A stretch of 64,000 nucleotides of DNA from Magicicada septendecula (Eukaryota; Arthropoda; Insecta; Hemiptera; Cicadidae), in NCBI GenBank assembly GCA_034769895.1, contig CM068367.1, positions 89,091,399 to 89,155,398 of the forward strand. Direction: 5' to 3'. The notes below the pieces were generated by a model. That model searched no databases. It worked only from the letters and a program-made list of their open reading frames with translations, and was not told the DNA's origin. Of this stretch, positions 11,207-23,169 are shown piece by piece. The first letter of the stretch is position 1, and each line of letters begins with the position of its first letter. Made by a program: the position numbers and the translations under genes.

Positions 11207-13195
11207 TGTAACGGTACATAACCCGGTCCCAATAAGTGATAACTCTAGTAATACCATAAAGGTCAGAAATGGGTAAACTATAACGAGCTCAAAATTAAAT
11301 TGTATCACTAAACATTATAAACGATTAAAGTGATATACAGTGACAAGTGAGTTATAGTGTACCCAATGAGGTAATAAATGAAGGTGAAGGGAACTTCTTA
11401 CAGAATTGTGCTGTAGATGTGAGAATTATAAACTGTGATAGTAGACTATGATGCTACTAACTAATTATGTATTTTGTTAAGTTATTGTAGTATTTATATT
11501 GTGTAGACAACAAAATTTAATACCTAGGTTAATTTTATATTTTTTAAAATAATTGTGTTATAGTATAAGATAACCCAGGGTTTTGTTTTTAAAAAAAATA
11601 AAAGATTTAAGTATCAGATGATAATAAAAATTAAAATTAAAATTCATTTAAAGTTAATAATAATATTAAAGACTTATATACAAAGTTATAAGAAAATAAA
11701 CAGAACAGTATTATGTAAATCAAATTGGGAAAGAAATCAAGATTAAAAAGAATTATTTTTCTGTAAATAAAAAATAAATTTATAATAATTACAAACTGCC
11801 TATATACTAAAAAGTAAATAGCAGAACCAATAAAAAGATATATAAAAATTATGGGTTACTAAGAGGAACGAAAATAACAAGTATTGTTTAATCGAATTTG
11901 AAATTTAAACCTGTCCGGTTGACAAAATGATGAGACAAAAATTTTATTAAAATATCCTTTAGAAATCTTGGAAAAGCACAAAATTGTTACAAAATTAAAC
12001 AACAGTATAAACATTATGTACTACTACCTTAATTATTAAAGTTAACTTGCTATACTCCATAATAAAAGTGAAAAAAAAAAATTTTTTTGACGATTAGGCA
12101 TCGCCTAGCCGAGTTTTGAGTTTTGACGAGATTGTATGTGACAAATAGTTATGAAATTACAACCAAATATGAACACCACCTGAGAAACGGCTTCACCCAA
12201 GTAAGAACTTCAAGAAGAGAGGTAATATAAACATTTCTTTTAATATTTAACGAAGAAAACTCAAACCGAATGGCCGTGTAGTACAGAAACGATTAAAGTG
12301 TAACCACATGTTTTAATAAAAACAAACGCACTCTGCTCTCTTACGGACATTTCCGGAACTACGTACTAAGCGAAATAAACAAATTTTTGAATATTTTTTC
12401 TATATTTGTAAAGCGTAGTATAATTATCCATTTCTGACCATCTCATAACAAAAAGAACTTACCCTTAACCCTGGGGAAAACAACTCAAAGAATTATATGT
12501 TGATTGATGTTAAAACAAAAGATAAAATTGTAAAAAAATCGCTCAAAACTGTATATTTTTTATGACAATTCCTTGTTACTCAATGAAGTTGATATCATGT
12601 ACTAGTTAATGAAAATATCGATTGTAATATTTGTATTTTGGCGGAAGGGAAAAAACCAATAATATAAACAATAAATATTATTGAGAAAATGATATTGAAT
12701 AATAAAAATATGTTTCCTTTCTTGTAGTGGGTAGTTGTAGTAGGTTTTAGAATAAATAAGAAGAGGACGATCCACTGGGTCGTATTCTGCCACAGTGTCG
12801 TCTGGTTACCCTATATTTGGAGACTAGTGTCAAAGTCAGCTGATTCAGTTCACGGCGAATATTTGAAAAATTTAGAAATTGTCTAAACCAAGGGTACACA
12901 AACGGTACTTGCTCTCTCTTCAAAATAAGGCTAAACAACTTCCCTACTTGACCCAAATCACACACACTCCATTTCTGCTTTGTTTGAATAACATTACCAA
13001 CAACTTTATTTAAACTTCAGTCATTATAATTCATAAGTGGCGACTGCAAAGAGGTGTTCTGACCAAGTAGAAACTGTAAAAAAGACGGACGTTTCGTTGG
13101 TACCTCATAGGCGGGACGTGACAGATTGGCGCTTACAACAGTGGGGCTTGAATAAGACGGACGTTTCGCTAGTACCTCATAGGCGGGACGTGACA
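11207..13195 (+). mobile_element. LTR 3 of the tandem array
   Basis: This LTR is 1,989 bp with the same termini as LTRs 1 and 2. Differences from them are limited to A-run length near 11,588 and isolated bases. It includes the 72-bp terminal duplication. Confidence 0.8.
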
Positions 13196-13291
13196 GATTG
13201 GCGCTCAACGTAAAAGGGCTGTAATTAGAAAAGAATTTTGATATATTTAATAAATTAATATACCAAAAAATCTTAATTATCGTCGGCAGTT

Positions 13292-14605
13292 ATGAGAAAA
13301 CAAGAAATGCATAATACCAGAGGCAGATCGAAGAAGAGGGCAGAAGAAAAGGAGAAGGAAGAAGGTGGACAGGAACGAGAGATAGAAATATTTACGGACA
13401 GCGAAATGGAACAACCAATGGGTGATAAAGAAGAAACCGAAGTAATCACAGATACGGACAAGGAAATAGTTGAAGAGGATGCCCAAGGGGATCAACCAGA
13501 TAAATCCAACCAAAAAGAAGATATAAGCATACAGGAGATGTTAAGAATTATAATGGAAGGGAATAACAAGATCCAGGAAGATAATAAGCGAACCAATGAG
13601 GAAAATAAAGAAAATTTTAGGAGACAGGAGGAAAAATTTGATAAAATAATTGAAAACTCAAGGAAACAAAATGAAACCATGAGCGAAAAATTTGACAAAA
13701 TAGATGAGAATTTTAAGAAACAGGAAGAGAACTCAAGGAAACAGAATGAAACCTTGAGGGACAGTTTAAAACAAATTGAGAAAATAAACGAAGAAAGTTT
13801 AAAGCGGATTGAGGGTAAGATGGAGAAGTTCAACAAGGAGATATGGGAAACTTTTGGAGAGAAGTTTGAAAATGTTAATACGCTTACCCAAAAAGCAGAT
13901 ACATACAAAGAGGAGACAAATAAGAAAATGGACAGTGGTTTTAATAATTTGGATGAAACATTAGACAGCACTTCCAAAAGTATTATAGTAAGTCCAAACA
14001 CAGAAGAGAGTAGCAAGAAAACAGAAATTAGAGAAGACCAGAATGCATTGCTATCTGAAAATAAGAAAATAAGGAAAATATGGAGAAAGAAAATATTCAA
14101 TACAAAAGAAGAAATGGAGATGAGGAAGGGTGGATTAATTAATATATTTAACCCTCCCATTAATAAAAAAATGGAGTTACATAAAGTTAGAAATTGTAGA
14201 CAAAACTCAACAAGAATATCAAAGGTAAGCCACCATAGAATAATAACAAAAAACTTAAATAAATTTAAATATCATTTAAATATATCGATGATCAAAGGGT
14301 ATCTGACCACATCAATTATATTTTCAAGACGGAGTATACCAATAGAACATTATGTAAATAATACAGAGGTCAAAGAGGATGGAATGATAGAATATATGAG
14401 TGATTACGTTAGGTTAGAGAAGATACAATACTTGTCAATTAAAAAGGGTCTAAATATGACCGAAAACTGTGACTTAAATGAAGACTTTGTATCAGCCGAG
14501 TTACAGTACCAGATACACGAGAGATATTTAACAAGGACAAAAATCATTATAGACACCCCAGTAATCTGAGAACATCTAGTACCTGAGTTAATGGACCATG
14601 GTTAA
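13292..14605 (+). pseudogene. Coiled-coil gag-like ORF, copy 4, truncated by a TGA
   Basis: The frame matches the 437-codon ORF but stops after 425 codons: the CGA Arg codon of the other copies is TGA at 14567-14569, a C-to-T change at a CpG. It also has His for Asn in MELxK (14,181 region) and shares the Glu-to-Lys change with copy 3. The last 12 residues are lost, so the effect may be mild. This copy lies next to the diverged right-most LTR. Confidence 0.6.
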
Positions 14606-15826
14606 CCTAAATAATAACAAACCAGAAAAGGGGACTGAAATTCTGAAAACCGACCCAGCAACCCATTGAATAGCGGAAGAAAACCCCAAAATTCCAAAAG
14701 TACGTAAGGACAACTTACTTAATTTATTCAGAAATAATACGATTTAAGATATTTTGAAACCATTTGATTTAACAAAAAATAAGAACAGATTAGTAAATAA
14801 GAGTTATAAAGAATTGATTTAAAATGAAATAATAGGAAAAAGTAATATTTTTAATGGTAACAAACAGAAGAAAAATTAAATGAACAAAAACAATTGATGG
14901 TAATGTGCTCAGATAAGAAGAATAAAGAATAATTTAATGACTCCAATGAAACTGAAGGAGGATGATAATTAATACAATAATTAGAATTTCTCGGAATTGA
15001 AGATTATATCAGAAGAAATGATACGGAGACATATATGTCACAATCAGTAAAGTCAAAAGAATTTTAACATAAGGCCTATCAATAATGTTATATGCTATTA
15101 GTTAATGGAAAAGAAGAAGGAATCAAGGAGAAGAAGAAATATATAAATAAATGCAAACAGCTACAGTATGAAGAATCCCAAAAGTGTTTAGTACTAGTCG
15201 CTAATTGACTACTACTTATAATTTTTTTATTTTAATGTATTGACCGTAGAAATGTTCCGGCAATAATTTTTATGAGCAGGGATGATGTTCCCCTGGTCTC
15301 AGAAGGTGTAAGGATGGGCAGCGGAGTAATGGACCCAAAAGTGGCCACCCGACTGGTACCACCGCACAAGATAGGGAAAAATGTTAGGGAAATTGAATAT
15401 TTAAGGGATAAAAATTATAAAATAGCTGTATAGATTGATATTGGATTCCAGAAGTATAGATGAAGAAAATAGAAGGAAGATAGCAGACAAAAGCTTAATT
15501 GATAAAGCTAATTTAGAGAAGTAAATAGAAATGAGTGTTAAAACAAGTTTAATATGATTAGTGTGACCAGTCCTTCAAATAAAATGTGGAAGTACCACTA
15601 CCCAGAGAAATAAATAATTGATGAATTTGCCTTCAAGAAAGAGAGAGTAGAGTAAGAAAACAGCAATTACCACCAGTCTGAATTACCAGTCAGTTTACAA
15701 CCAGTTTGAAATAAAGGAAGATATTATGAAGAATAAAACCAGGAATATTATGAAAATTGAAGATCAACAATTTATTTTAGTAAACGAGTAAAACCAAAAT
15801 AAATTTGTTCTAGTGGGGGGGCTTTA
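14606..15826 (+). other. Non-coding internal region of array copy 4
   Basis: It matches the other copies except for a 2-bp deletion near 15,574 (CCTTCAAAT against CCTTATCAAAT), which shifts the following LTR start to 15827. Confidence 0.55.
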
Positions 15827-17817
15827 TGTAACGGTACATAACCCGGTCCCAATAAGTGATAACTCTAGTAATACCATAAAGGTCAGAAATGGGTAAACTA
15901 TAACGAGCTCAAAATTAAATTGTATCACTAAACATTATAAACGATTAAAGTGATATACAGTGACAAGTGAGTTATAGTGTACCCAATGAGGTAATAAATG
16001 AAGGTGAAGGGAACTTCTTACAGAATTGTGCTGTAGATGTGAGAATTATAAACTGTGATAGTAGACTATGATGCTACTAACTAATTATGTATTTTGTTAA
16101 GTTATTGTAGTATTTATATTGTGTAGACAACAAAATTTAATACCTAGGTTAATTTTATATTTTTTAAAATAATTGTGTTATAGTATAAGATAACCCAGGG
16201 TTTTGTTTTTAAAAAAAATAAAAGATTTAAGTATCAGATGATAATAAAAATTAAAATAATACTGTATGAGGGAAATGGCAGAAGGAAGTAGTGCAGTGTA
16301 GGAATACTATAAGAGATTAATAAATAATATATAAATTCATTTAAAGTTAATAATAATATTAAAGACTTATATACAAAGTTATAAGAAAATAAACAGAACA
16401 GTATTATGTAAATCAAATTGGGAAAGAAACCAAGTATAAAAAAAAATTAATTTTCTGTAAATAAAAAATAAATTTATAATAATTACAAACTGCCTATATA
16501 CTAAAAAGTAAATAGCAGAACCAATAAAAAGATATATAAAAATTATGGGTTACTAAGAGGAACGAAAATAACAAGTATTGTTTAATCGAATTTGAAATTT
16601 AAACCTGTCCGGTTGACAAAATGATGAGACAAAAATTTTATTAAAATATCCTTTAGAAATCTTGGAAAAGCACAAAATTGTTACAAAATTAAACAACAGT
16701 ATAAACATTATGTACTACTACCTTAATTATTAAAGTTAACTTGCTATACTCCATAATAAAAGTGAAAAAAAAAACATTTTTTGACGATTAGGCATCGCCT
16801 AGCCGAGTTTTGAGTTTTGACGAGATTGTATGTGATAAACAGTTATGAAATTACAACCAAATACGAACACCACCTGAGAAACGGCTTCACCCAAGTAAGA
16901 ACTTCAAGAAGAGAGGTAATATAAACATTTCTTTTAATATTTAACGAAGAAAACTCAAACCAAATGGTCGTGTAGTACAGAAACGATTAAAGTGTAACCA
17001 CATGTTTTAATAAAAACAAACGCACTCTGCTCTCTTACGGACATTTCCGGAACTATGTACTAAGCGAAATAAACAAATTTTTGAATATTTTTTCTATATT
17101 TGTAAAGCGTAGTATAATTATCCATTTCTGACCATCTCATAACAAAAAGAACTTACCCTTAACCCTGGGGAAAATAACTCAAAGAATTATATGTTGATTG
17201 ATGTTAAAACAAAAGATAAAATTGTAAAAAAATCGCTCAAAACTGTATATTTTTTATGACAATTCCTTGTTACTCAATGAAGTCGATATCATGTACTAGT
17301 TAATGAAAATATCGATTGTAATATTTGTATTTTGGCGGAAGGGAAAAAACCAATAATATAAACAATAAATATTATTGAGAAAATGATATTGAATAATAAA
17401 AATGTGTTTCCTTTCTTGTAGTGGGTAGTTGTAGTAGGTTTCAGAATAAATAAGAAGAGGACGATCCACCGGGTCGTATTCTGCCACAGTGTCGTCTGGT
17501 TACCCTATATTTGGAGACTAGTGTCAAAGTCAGCTGATTCAGTTCACGGCGAATATTTGAAAAATTTAGAAATCGTCTAAACCGAGGGTACACAAACGGT
17601 ACTTGCTCTCTCTTCAAAATAAGGCTAAACAACTTCCCTACTTGACCCAAATCACACACACTCGATTTCTGCTTTGTTTGAGTAACATTACCAACAACTT
17701 TATTTAAACTTCAGTCATTATAATTCATAAGTGGCGACTGCAAAGAGGTGTTCTGACCAAGTAGAAACTGTAAAAAAGACGGACGTTTCAGAGGTACCTC
17801 ATAGGCGGGACGTGACA
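15827..17817 (+). mobile_element. LTR 4, diverged right end of the array
   Basis: The first ~430 bp match LTRs 1-3 closely. After about 16,256 this LTR carries an extra ~74 bp (TACTGTATGAGGGAAATGG..., to about 16,335) and many substitutions, and it lacks the terminal 72-bp duplication. It ends GGGACGTGACA at 17817, followed directly by an (AT)n tract. The extra block also occurs, diverged, in the solo LTR near 25,090, so it is ancestral and was lost from LTRs 1-3. Confidence 0.8.
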
Positions 17818-17847
17818 ATATATATGTATATATATATATATATATAT
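17818..17847. repeat. (AT)n tract, target site between two elements
   Basis: About 30 bp of alternating AT, interrupted once by G, separate the end of LTR 4 from the start of the next element. A matching tract occurs on the far side of that element (24,399-24,414). Confidence 0.8.
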
Positions 17848-19286
17848 TGCAACTCTACTTATATGCGTTGTTGTTGTGTCGTGTTGTGTATGAGTACCTA
17901 CCTGCTGTCCGATCTTGCGGATTCTTCCGACTAGGGCGTGTGGATTTTGGATTTGAAGTTCGCAAGCTAGTAATCTCAAATTTATTGCAACAACACACAA
18001 AATAGGTTACTTTAAAGGGGGAGAGTTTTGTGAGACTGGTAGGCTTTATCGTACAACAATAAAACACTGTAATATGGGGTAATAAAACGTTGTTTATTAC
18101 TCCAACAACACACAAGAATAAAATGGTTATTATATTATCAATTTCTTACAGTCTAAACAATGATTCAATGTTGACCAATGTTTTTCGATTGGTTAATAAT
18201 TGAAAAGAAACTAAACTCGTTATTTGGCGAGTTAATTGCAATTGAAAATTTAATTAATTAATTGATTTGATTTGATTAAATTTCTTTAACTAAATTGAAT
18301 TTAAATGTTAATGAAACAAAATATAAAACTCTGAAGTTAATTAGAATAATTTTCAAAAATAAATTAGACGTGACAGTCTAGTTCACGTTATTTCATTTCT
18401 AGTGATTTGACTTCTGTTATACTGCAGTATGAACTAATAGTTAGATTGTTAGTTAAGATTTGTATAGCGCTTTTATACTACTTCTATTTTCTTAACTACA
18501 GCTTACTAATGACTTAGACTGCTATACAGATTATCACAATGAATTTATTCTTAATTACTAGAGTCTTTGATTTTTTTGTATGGCACCTGAATTGTTTGAC
18601 TTACAATGTTTTTAAATGAAAAGATAGAAAATTTGATGTTGAAAAATAAATAAGTGGATTTTGCTTCCCTGTTATTGAAGAGGATGTTGTTCCGATTGTC
18701 CCTCGTTGATCCCGGTCCGGTCGCTAGAGAAAGTAATCTGCTTAGAGCTGCTGGATTCGGTCGTTGAGTTCAAAATTCGGCAACACTCTGCTTCCTTGCT
18801 GTTCGTGAATATTTTAACGTCTACGGCTCTCTGCTGGAACTGGTTTCTGTCCCTCGTCGATTCGCACGTCGCACGTCAGCGTGTGTGTGTGTGTGTGTTT
18901 CGTTCGAGTGGTAGCTCTGCTCGTCAGCTGTTCACCAATGATTTAGACGGCCTCTCTGCTGTATTCTTGAAGTCTGGTCTTGAAGTCTGGTGGATCTCTT
19001 GCGTGCTTATGACTAGCTGGTAGTACACAATAAGCTTGGTTGATGTAATGAAGAGTATCTCGCCTTTACGCAACAATTACGAGCTATACAGTTGATCTGT
19101 ATTTACTGTGTTCGTAATTGCGTGTGTGTTGACCACATAGAGTCTTCTGATGGATCTTCACCACTATGGTTACGAGACGATCGAAGTACGTCTTTACTTC
19201 GTGAGTACTGGCAGAAGAGTGATGTTTCAGCCCGAAAACACCGCGCTGGTCGGGGTTTGCGTCAAATGATTTGATTGGCTGACACA
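17848..19286 (-). mobile_element. 3' LTR of the gag-only element (complete, 1,439 bp)
   Basis: On the - strand it begins TGTGTCAGCC right after a purine tract and ends GAGTTGCA beside the AT repeat, giving TG...CA ends. The left 623 bp recur in direct orientation at 22,545-23,169, and nearly all of it (to 19,090) recurs inverted at 23,163-24,398. It contains a short (GT)n near 18,882. A 105-codon frame at 18,706-19,023, also present in the inverted arm, has no recognisable features. Confidence 0.75.
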
Positions 19287-19299
19287 CTCTCCCTACTAC
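19287..19299 (-). other. Polypurine tract of the gag-only element
   Basis: The - strand reads TAGTAGGGAGAG immediately before the LTR's TGTG. This fixes both the orientation and the inner border of the left LTR. Confidence 0.65.
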
Positions 19300-20407
19300 A
19301 TAAAATTTGAATTCCCTTGGTCCGTGAGAATGAATTTAGATTCCCACAGACGGAGAATTAATATTATTTTTAATATTATTATCAGGCGGAACTAATTTGT
19401 CGGTCCGGATTTCCTGTGCTTATTTAATTTTGCAATATCTTGGTTGCAAACCAAGTTGTGCGAAATCTAAAATATACAATCTGTCAGAAATTATTATATC
19501 TATGACATATTCAAAGCTCATTAATGTAGCTCTATTTTTACAGAAGTTATTCAATTATATTAGTTAACTCTTTTATTTGTTAATTATATTGCGTAAAATT
19601 TGCACCCGTCATTATTAATATTTCGGCAAACATTTTGGCTATCTTGGATTTCGCCTTAATTTATTAGTTTCCGAGATATTAATAATTAACAGTTTGGGTG
19701 TGGCCCTTCCTTGTACAGCGAGCTGATTACATAATGGCCACGTGTGCGTCGCTTTAACAAGCATTATTTTCATTGCTCTACATACAAATGGAGTTTTGAC
19801 TGTTATAATTTATTTAAACTTGATTTTATTATGCAGGCGACATATAACCCCAAATAATTAATATTTGGTGCTGTTATATACGCCCACACCCATTTAAAAA
19901 AAAATGAATGTAATAATTACAGTTATTTTATTTTTTTTCAATCATTACACACGTATTTTGTAATCACTATACTTATTACCTATACATTGGATTACTTATT
20001 CTAAAGACACATACATAGGTGTTAATGTTATTGCATTATATACAATTTAACTCTAGATACATTTATTAATAATATTATATTTGCGAATTATTGTGTATCA
20101 ATGTTTTTACAACGGGTAATAGCTAACTGTAGCGTTTAAAAGGTTTGTTTGTAAACAAGTGGCACACGTGCAAAGGAATTTGCTGACAGTTACATTCGTT
20201 ATCGCCTGCCGCGCGACTAATTGCTTGACCTACTTTCAAATGTCGGTCGGCAGTTACCACTACCTGCGTAACTATTTCCTGCCGTGCGTTTGTTTCATTG
20301 TACGCTCCCGTTACTCACCACGATATAAACACATTGTTATTAATACACAAGCTACAATTATTATTAATAATATTATAAACACAAGTAATTTATTTTAATT
20401 TTACTTA
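19300..20407 (-). other. Non-coding part of the gag-only element
   Basis: There is no convincing ORF and no pol motif on either strand. The sequence is A/T-rich with several hairpin-like AATATTATTA stretches. In an autonomous relative this is where pol would be. Confidence 0.5.
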
Positions 20408-20740
20408 TTATAATATTATTACATTATCTTTTAACTGTAATATTTCGCAACCATTTTTACGAATCGTTCTACAGTATTTCGTTAACCATCGGTCATTTTC
20501 GTCACCGGATTCGTCGTCTACGTCTTCCCACGCTGACTGTGTGAGAACGTCGTCGTCACTTTCCTGTTCCACCGGACGTACAATTGTCGGAGCCCATTGT
20601 TGTATTGTATTAACGGCCAACCACGGTTCCGTACCTTCCGGTTGAAATACTTTGTCAACTGGCGCACAAATTTCAGTAGAAAAATCACTTTTCTTAAATC
20701 TAGCATTTTTCTTATTTTTACCTACTTTATTTCGATACAT
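20408..20740 (-). CDS. Small acidic ORF downstream of gag, unknown function
   Basis: This 110-codon frame has a basic N-terminus (MYRNKVGKNKKNARFKK) and an acidic middle (EQESDDDVL...DDESGDENDR). It has no protease DTG motif, zinc knuckle or membrane segment. It lies about 210 bp after the gag frame. The intervening stretch has a Lys/Arg-rich reading frame bounded by stops. It may be the start of a deleted pol or a remnant of Gag's C-terminal part. Confidence 0.35.
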   Translation of the reverse strand: MYRNKVGKNKKNARFKKSDFSTEICAPVDKVFQPEGTEPWLAVNTIQQWAPTIVRPVEQESDDDVLTQSAWEDVDDESGDENDRWLTKYCRTIRKNGCEILQLKDNVIIL

Positions 20741-20952
20741 TTTAGCATGATTTATGGCGCTTCCACCCTGGAGGCGCCCGTTTCCAAGTTTTTTGGAAAC
20801 TTACGCTTCTTTTTCTTGTCACTATGGTCTTTATTGCTTGGAGTATCGCTGTCTTGCTCTATTGTATCACTTCTAGCTATCTCAACCGTTTGCATAGCTC
20901 TAATCGGGGCCCCATCGCTACCCTTATATTGCCCTTTCGGTCTACCAATATT

Positions 20953-22242
20953 TTATTTGCCTTTGTATTCAAAGGTCTTATCTGGGGGTTTTGACGATGT
21001 CTGGGGTGGAGTAGAACTAGTACTCGGTCTCTGATCAGGTTGCTGGTGATATTGTTCCCGTGTATTCTGCTCTTCGTTATTTCGGCGAAAATCAGGATTA
21101 TAACGCCACCCACCAAAATCAAAAACTGTCTCGCTTTGGGACACTAGAATGAGTAGTTCATCGACCGTGCGTATACCCTGCGTAAACACAGCTACTCTAA
21201 TGTTGTGATTAAAGTGATAGGCAAGTTTCGTGACTATGTCAATCTCCGAAAATGCTGGGGTTAAATGCTTCGCGCGTTCGACCTGCTGGATTATATAATT
21301 TTCCGCGGTAATACCCATTTTTCTATCAAATCGGCCATACTCCAGTTCATTGCGTAGAAGTCTTTGGGTATGCGAGTTCCAGTACCGGCTTTCAAATTTT
21401 TGTTTGAACTCCGCGTATGTGGACACTCTATCGCGTACAATGTTATACCACTTACGCGCCGAATCACGCATCGCGTTAACTACCCACTGTATTTTGTCTT
21501 GATCTTCTAGTCGGGAACCTACTCTAGCCATTTCACTCTCACACGCTAACAAAAATTCAATAGGGTTTTCGTTATTTTCCCCTGTAAAATACACGTGATT
21601 TTTCTCGTCAACAGGACCTTGTACCAAAATATTAGGAGCGGACCTCCTCCGTACCTCCTGTCGTACTTTCAAAATCTCGTCGTTTAACGCTTGTAAGACA
21701 CTCTTTATTAGAGTCAATGTTAGATCGCGTCTCTACAATTGAAGCGTTTCCGTCGCGTCGGCTTGAATCTTTATCTCTAGAGAGTCGACTTTCTTTGAGA
21801 CGTCTTGCGTTTGTTTTTCGCAGCGGCTAATATGGTCCTTTAACCGGCCCTCCATACGTGTTACTTGTTCAATAAACGATTTTTGCATAGTGGTCTCAAA
21901 AACCTTAAACCGTTCGTTTATTTTGGTATCGACCGTATGTACTTTTTCACCGATCTCAGCTACTTTCGCGGTTAATTCTTTATTACTCTCACCGATTTCC
22001 ACGACTTTAGCGGTTAATTCTTTAGTGCTTTGTTTAATTTCCGTATTTATATCGGCGTTGCTTTGTTCTAATGCTTCGGTTAGACTAACTCTTTGCGTCT
22101 CGATCTTAGACGTTAACTCTGCGTTATTCATCTCAGCATTGGCTGTTATTTGTTCAAATTTCGCGTTCATATTCTCGGTCAAATCGCGTTTCATTTCCGC
22201 GTTCATTTGCTGTATTTGTTTAAGTATTTTATCAGTTTCCAT
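20953..22242 (-). pseudogene. Retrotransposon Gag with an in-frame TAG
   Basis: Two frames in register (22,242-21,733 and 21,717-20,953) are separated by a single TAG codon, followed after four codons by the second start. The first part, 169 residues, is a coiled coil with repeats around NKELTAKVxEIGE. The second, 254 residues, has a retrotransposon Gag capsid-like region (FLLACESEMARVG...WVVNAMRDSARKWY...YAEFKQKFESRYW) ending in a Pro/Ser/Thr-rich tail without a CCHC knuckle. Gag forms the virus-like particle in this element class. The TAG may be a nonsense mutation or, less likely, a readthrough codon. The start ATG follows a 300-bp leader. Confidence 0.7.
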
Positions 22243-22544
22243 TTTAAATACACAACAATTTCAAATATAGACAATATCAAATACACAAAATAGTTTCAAA
22301 TACCCAGAATAATTTCACTGCTGTACGAGCACCAGTCACAAAACTCTTTGGGGATTGTTCAGTTGGACGCCAGCTGTTTTAAGAGTTAAAACAGCAAACT
22401 ATGTTTTAACGTTAAAATTAAATTTAAATTGATTTTAATTAATTTAATTTTCTCGAGCCCCACGAAATTGGAGCTCATATGCGTTTCAATTTCGTTGTGA
22501 TTTAATGTTGTGTAATTTTGTCGGGCCCCACGTTGGCCGACATA
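22243..22544 (-). other. Leader and primer-binding region of the gag-only element
   Basis: Right after the LTR's terminal GCA, the - strand reads TATGTCGGCCAACGTGGGG, the expected place of a tRNA primer site. CAACGTGGGGC resembles the leader trapped in the array LTR (ACAACAGTGGGGCTTGA). A second similar stretch, TTTCGTGGGGCTCGAG, lies about 70 bp further on, suggesting a duplicated leader. Confidence 0.45.
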
Positions 22545-23169
22545 TGCAACTCTACTTATATGCGTTGTTGTTGTGTCGTGTTGTGTATGAGTACCTACCT
22601 GCTGTCCGATCTTGCGGATTCTTCCGACTAGGGCGTGTGGATTTTGGATTTGAAGTTCGCAAGCTAGTAATCTCAAATTTATTGCAACAACACACAAAAT
22701 AGGTTACTTTAAAGGGGGAGAGTTTTGTGAGACTGGTAGGCTTTATCGTACAACAATAAAACACTGTAATATGGGGTAATAAAACGTTGTTTATTACTCC
22801 AATAACACACAAGAATAAAATGGTTATTATATCATCAATTATCTTACAATCTAAACAATGAATCTATGTGGGCTAATGTTTTTCAATTTGTTAATAATTG
22901 AAAAGAAACTAAACTCGTTATTTGGCGAGTTAGTTGCAATTGAAAATTTAATTAATTGATTGATTTAATTTAATTAAATGGCTTTAACTCAATTGAATTT
23001 AACGGTTAATAAAACAATAAATATAAAAACTCTGAAGTTAATTAGAATAATTTTCAAAAATAAATTAGACGTGACAGTCTAGTTCACGTTATTTCATTTC
23101 TAGTGATTTGACTTCTGTTATACTGCAGTATGAACTAATAATTAGATTGTTAGTTAAGATTTGTATAGC
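22545..23169 (-). mobile_element. Partial 5' LTR of the gag-only element
   Basis: It matches 17,848-18,470 in the same orientation with a few differences. It stops inside the LTR at TGTATAGC, where the sequence switches to the inverted arm. The remaining ~815 bp of this LTR are missing in this orientation. Confidence 0.75.

Larger units (their letters stand above)
1..17817 (+). repeat. Tandem array of an LTR retroelement (period 4,622 bp)
   Basis: Position 1 matches 4623, 9245 and 13867, so the unit repeats every 4,622 bp with only scattered substitutions. Each unit is about 1,989 bp of LTR plus 2,633 bp of internal region. Neighbouring units share one LTR, giving (internal)-LTR-internal-LTR-internal-LTR-internal-LTR. 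LTR borders are supported by TG...CA ends, a G-rich polypurine tract just before each LTR and a primer-site-like stretch just after. The window begins inside the internal region of one unit, so the array continues to the left. No reverse transcriptase, protease or integrase is visible; this is a non-autonomous element, possibly once gag-bearing. A diverged solo LTR of the same family lies at 24,666. Confidence 0.85.

Noticed and set aside
18706..19023. 105-codon ORF in the left LTR, also present in the inverted arm
   Set aside because: It lies inside an LTR and contains the (GT)n repeat. Conservation follows from LTR duplication, and there is no recognisable motif.
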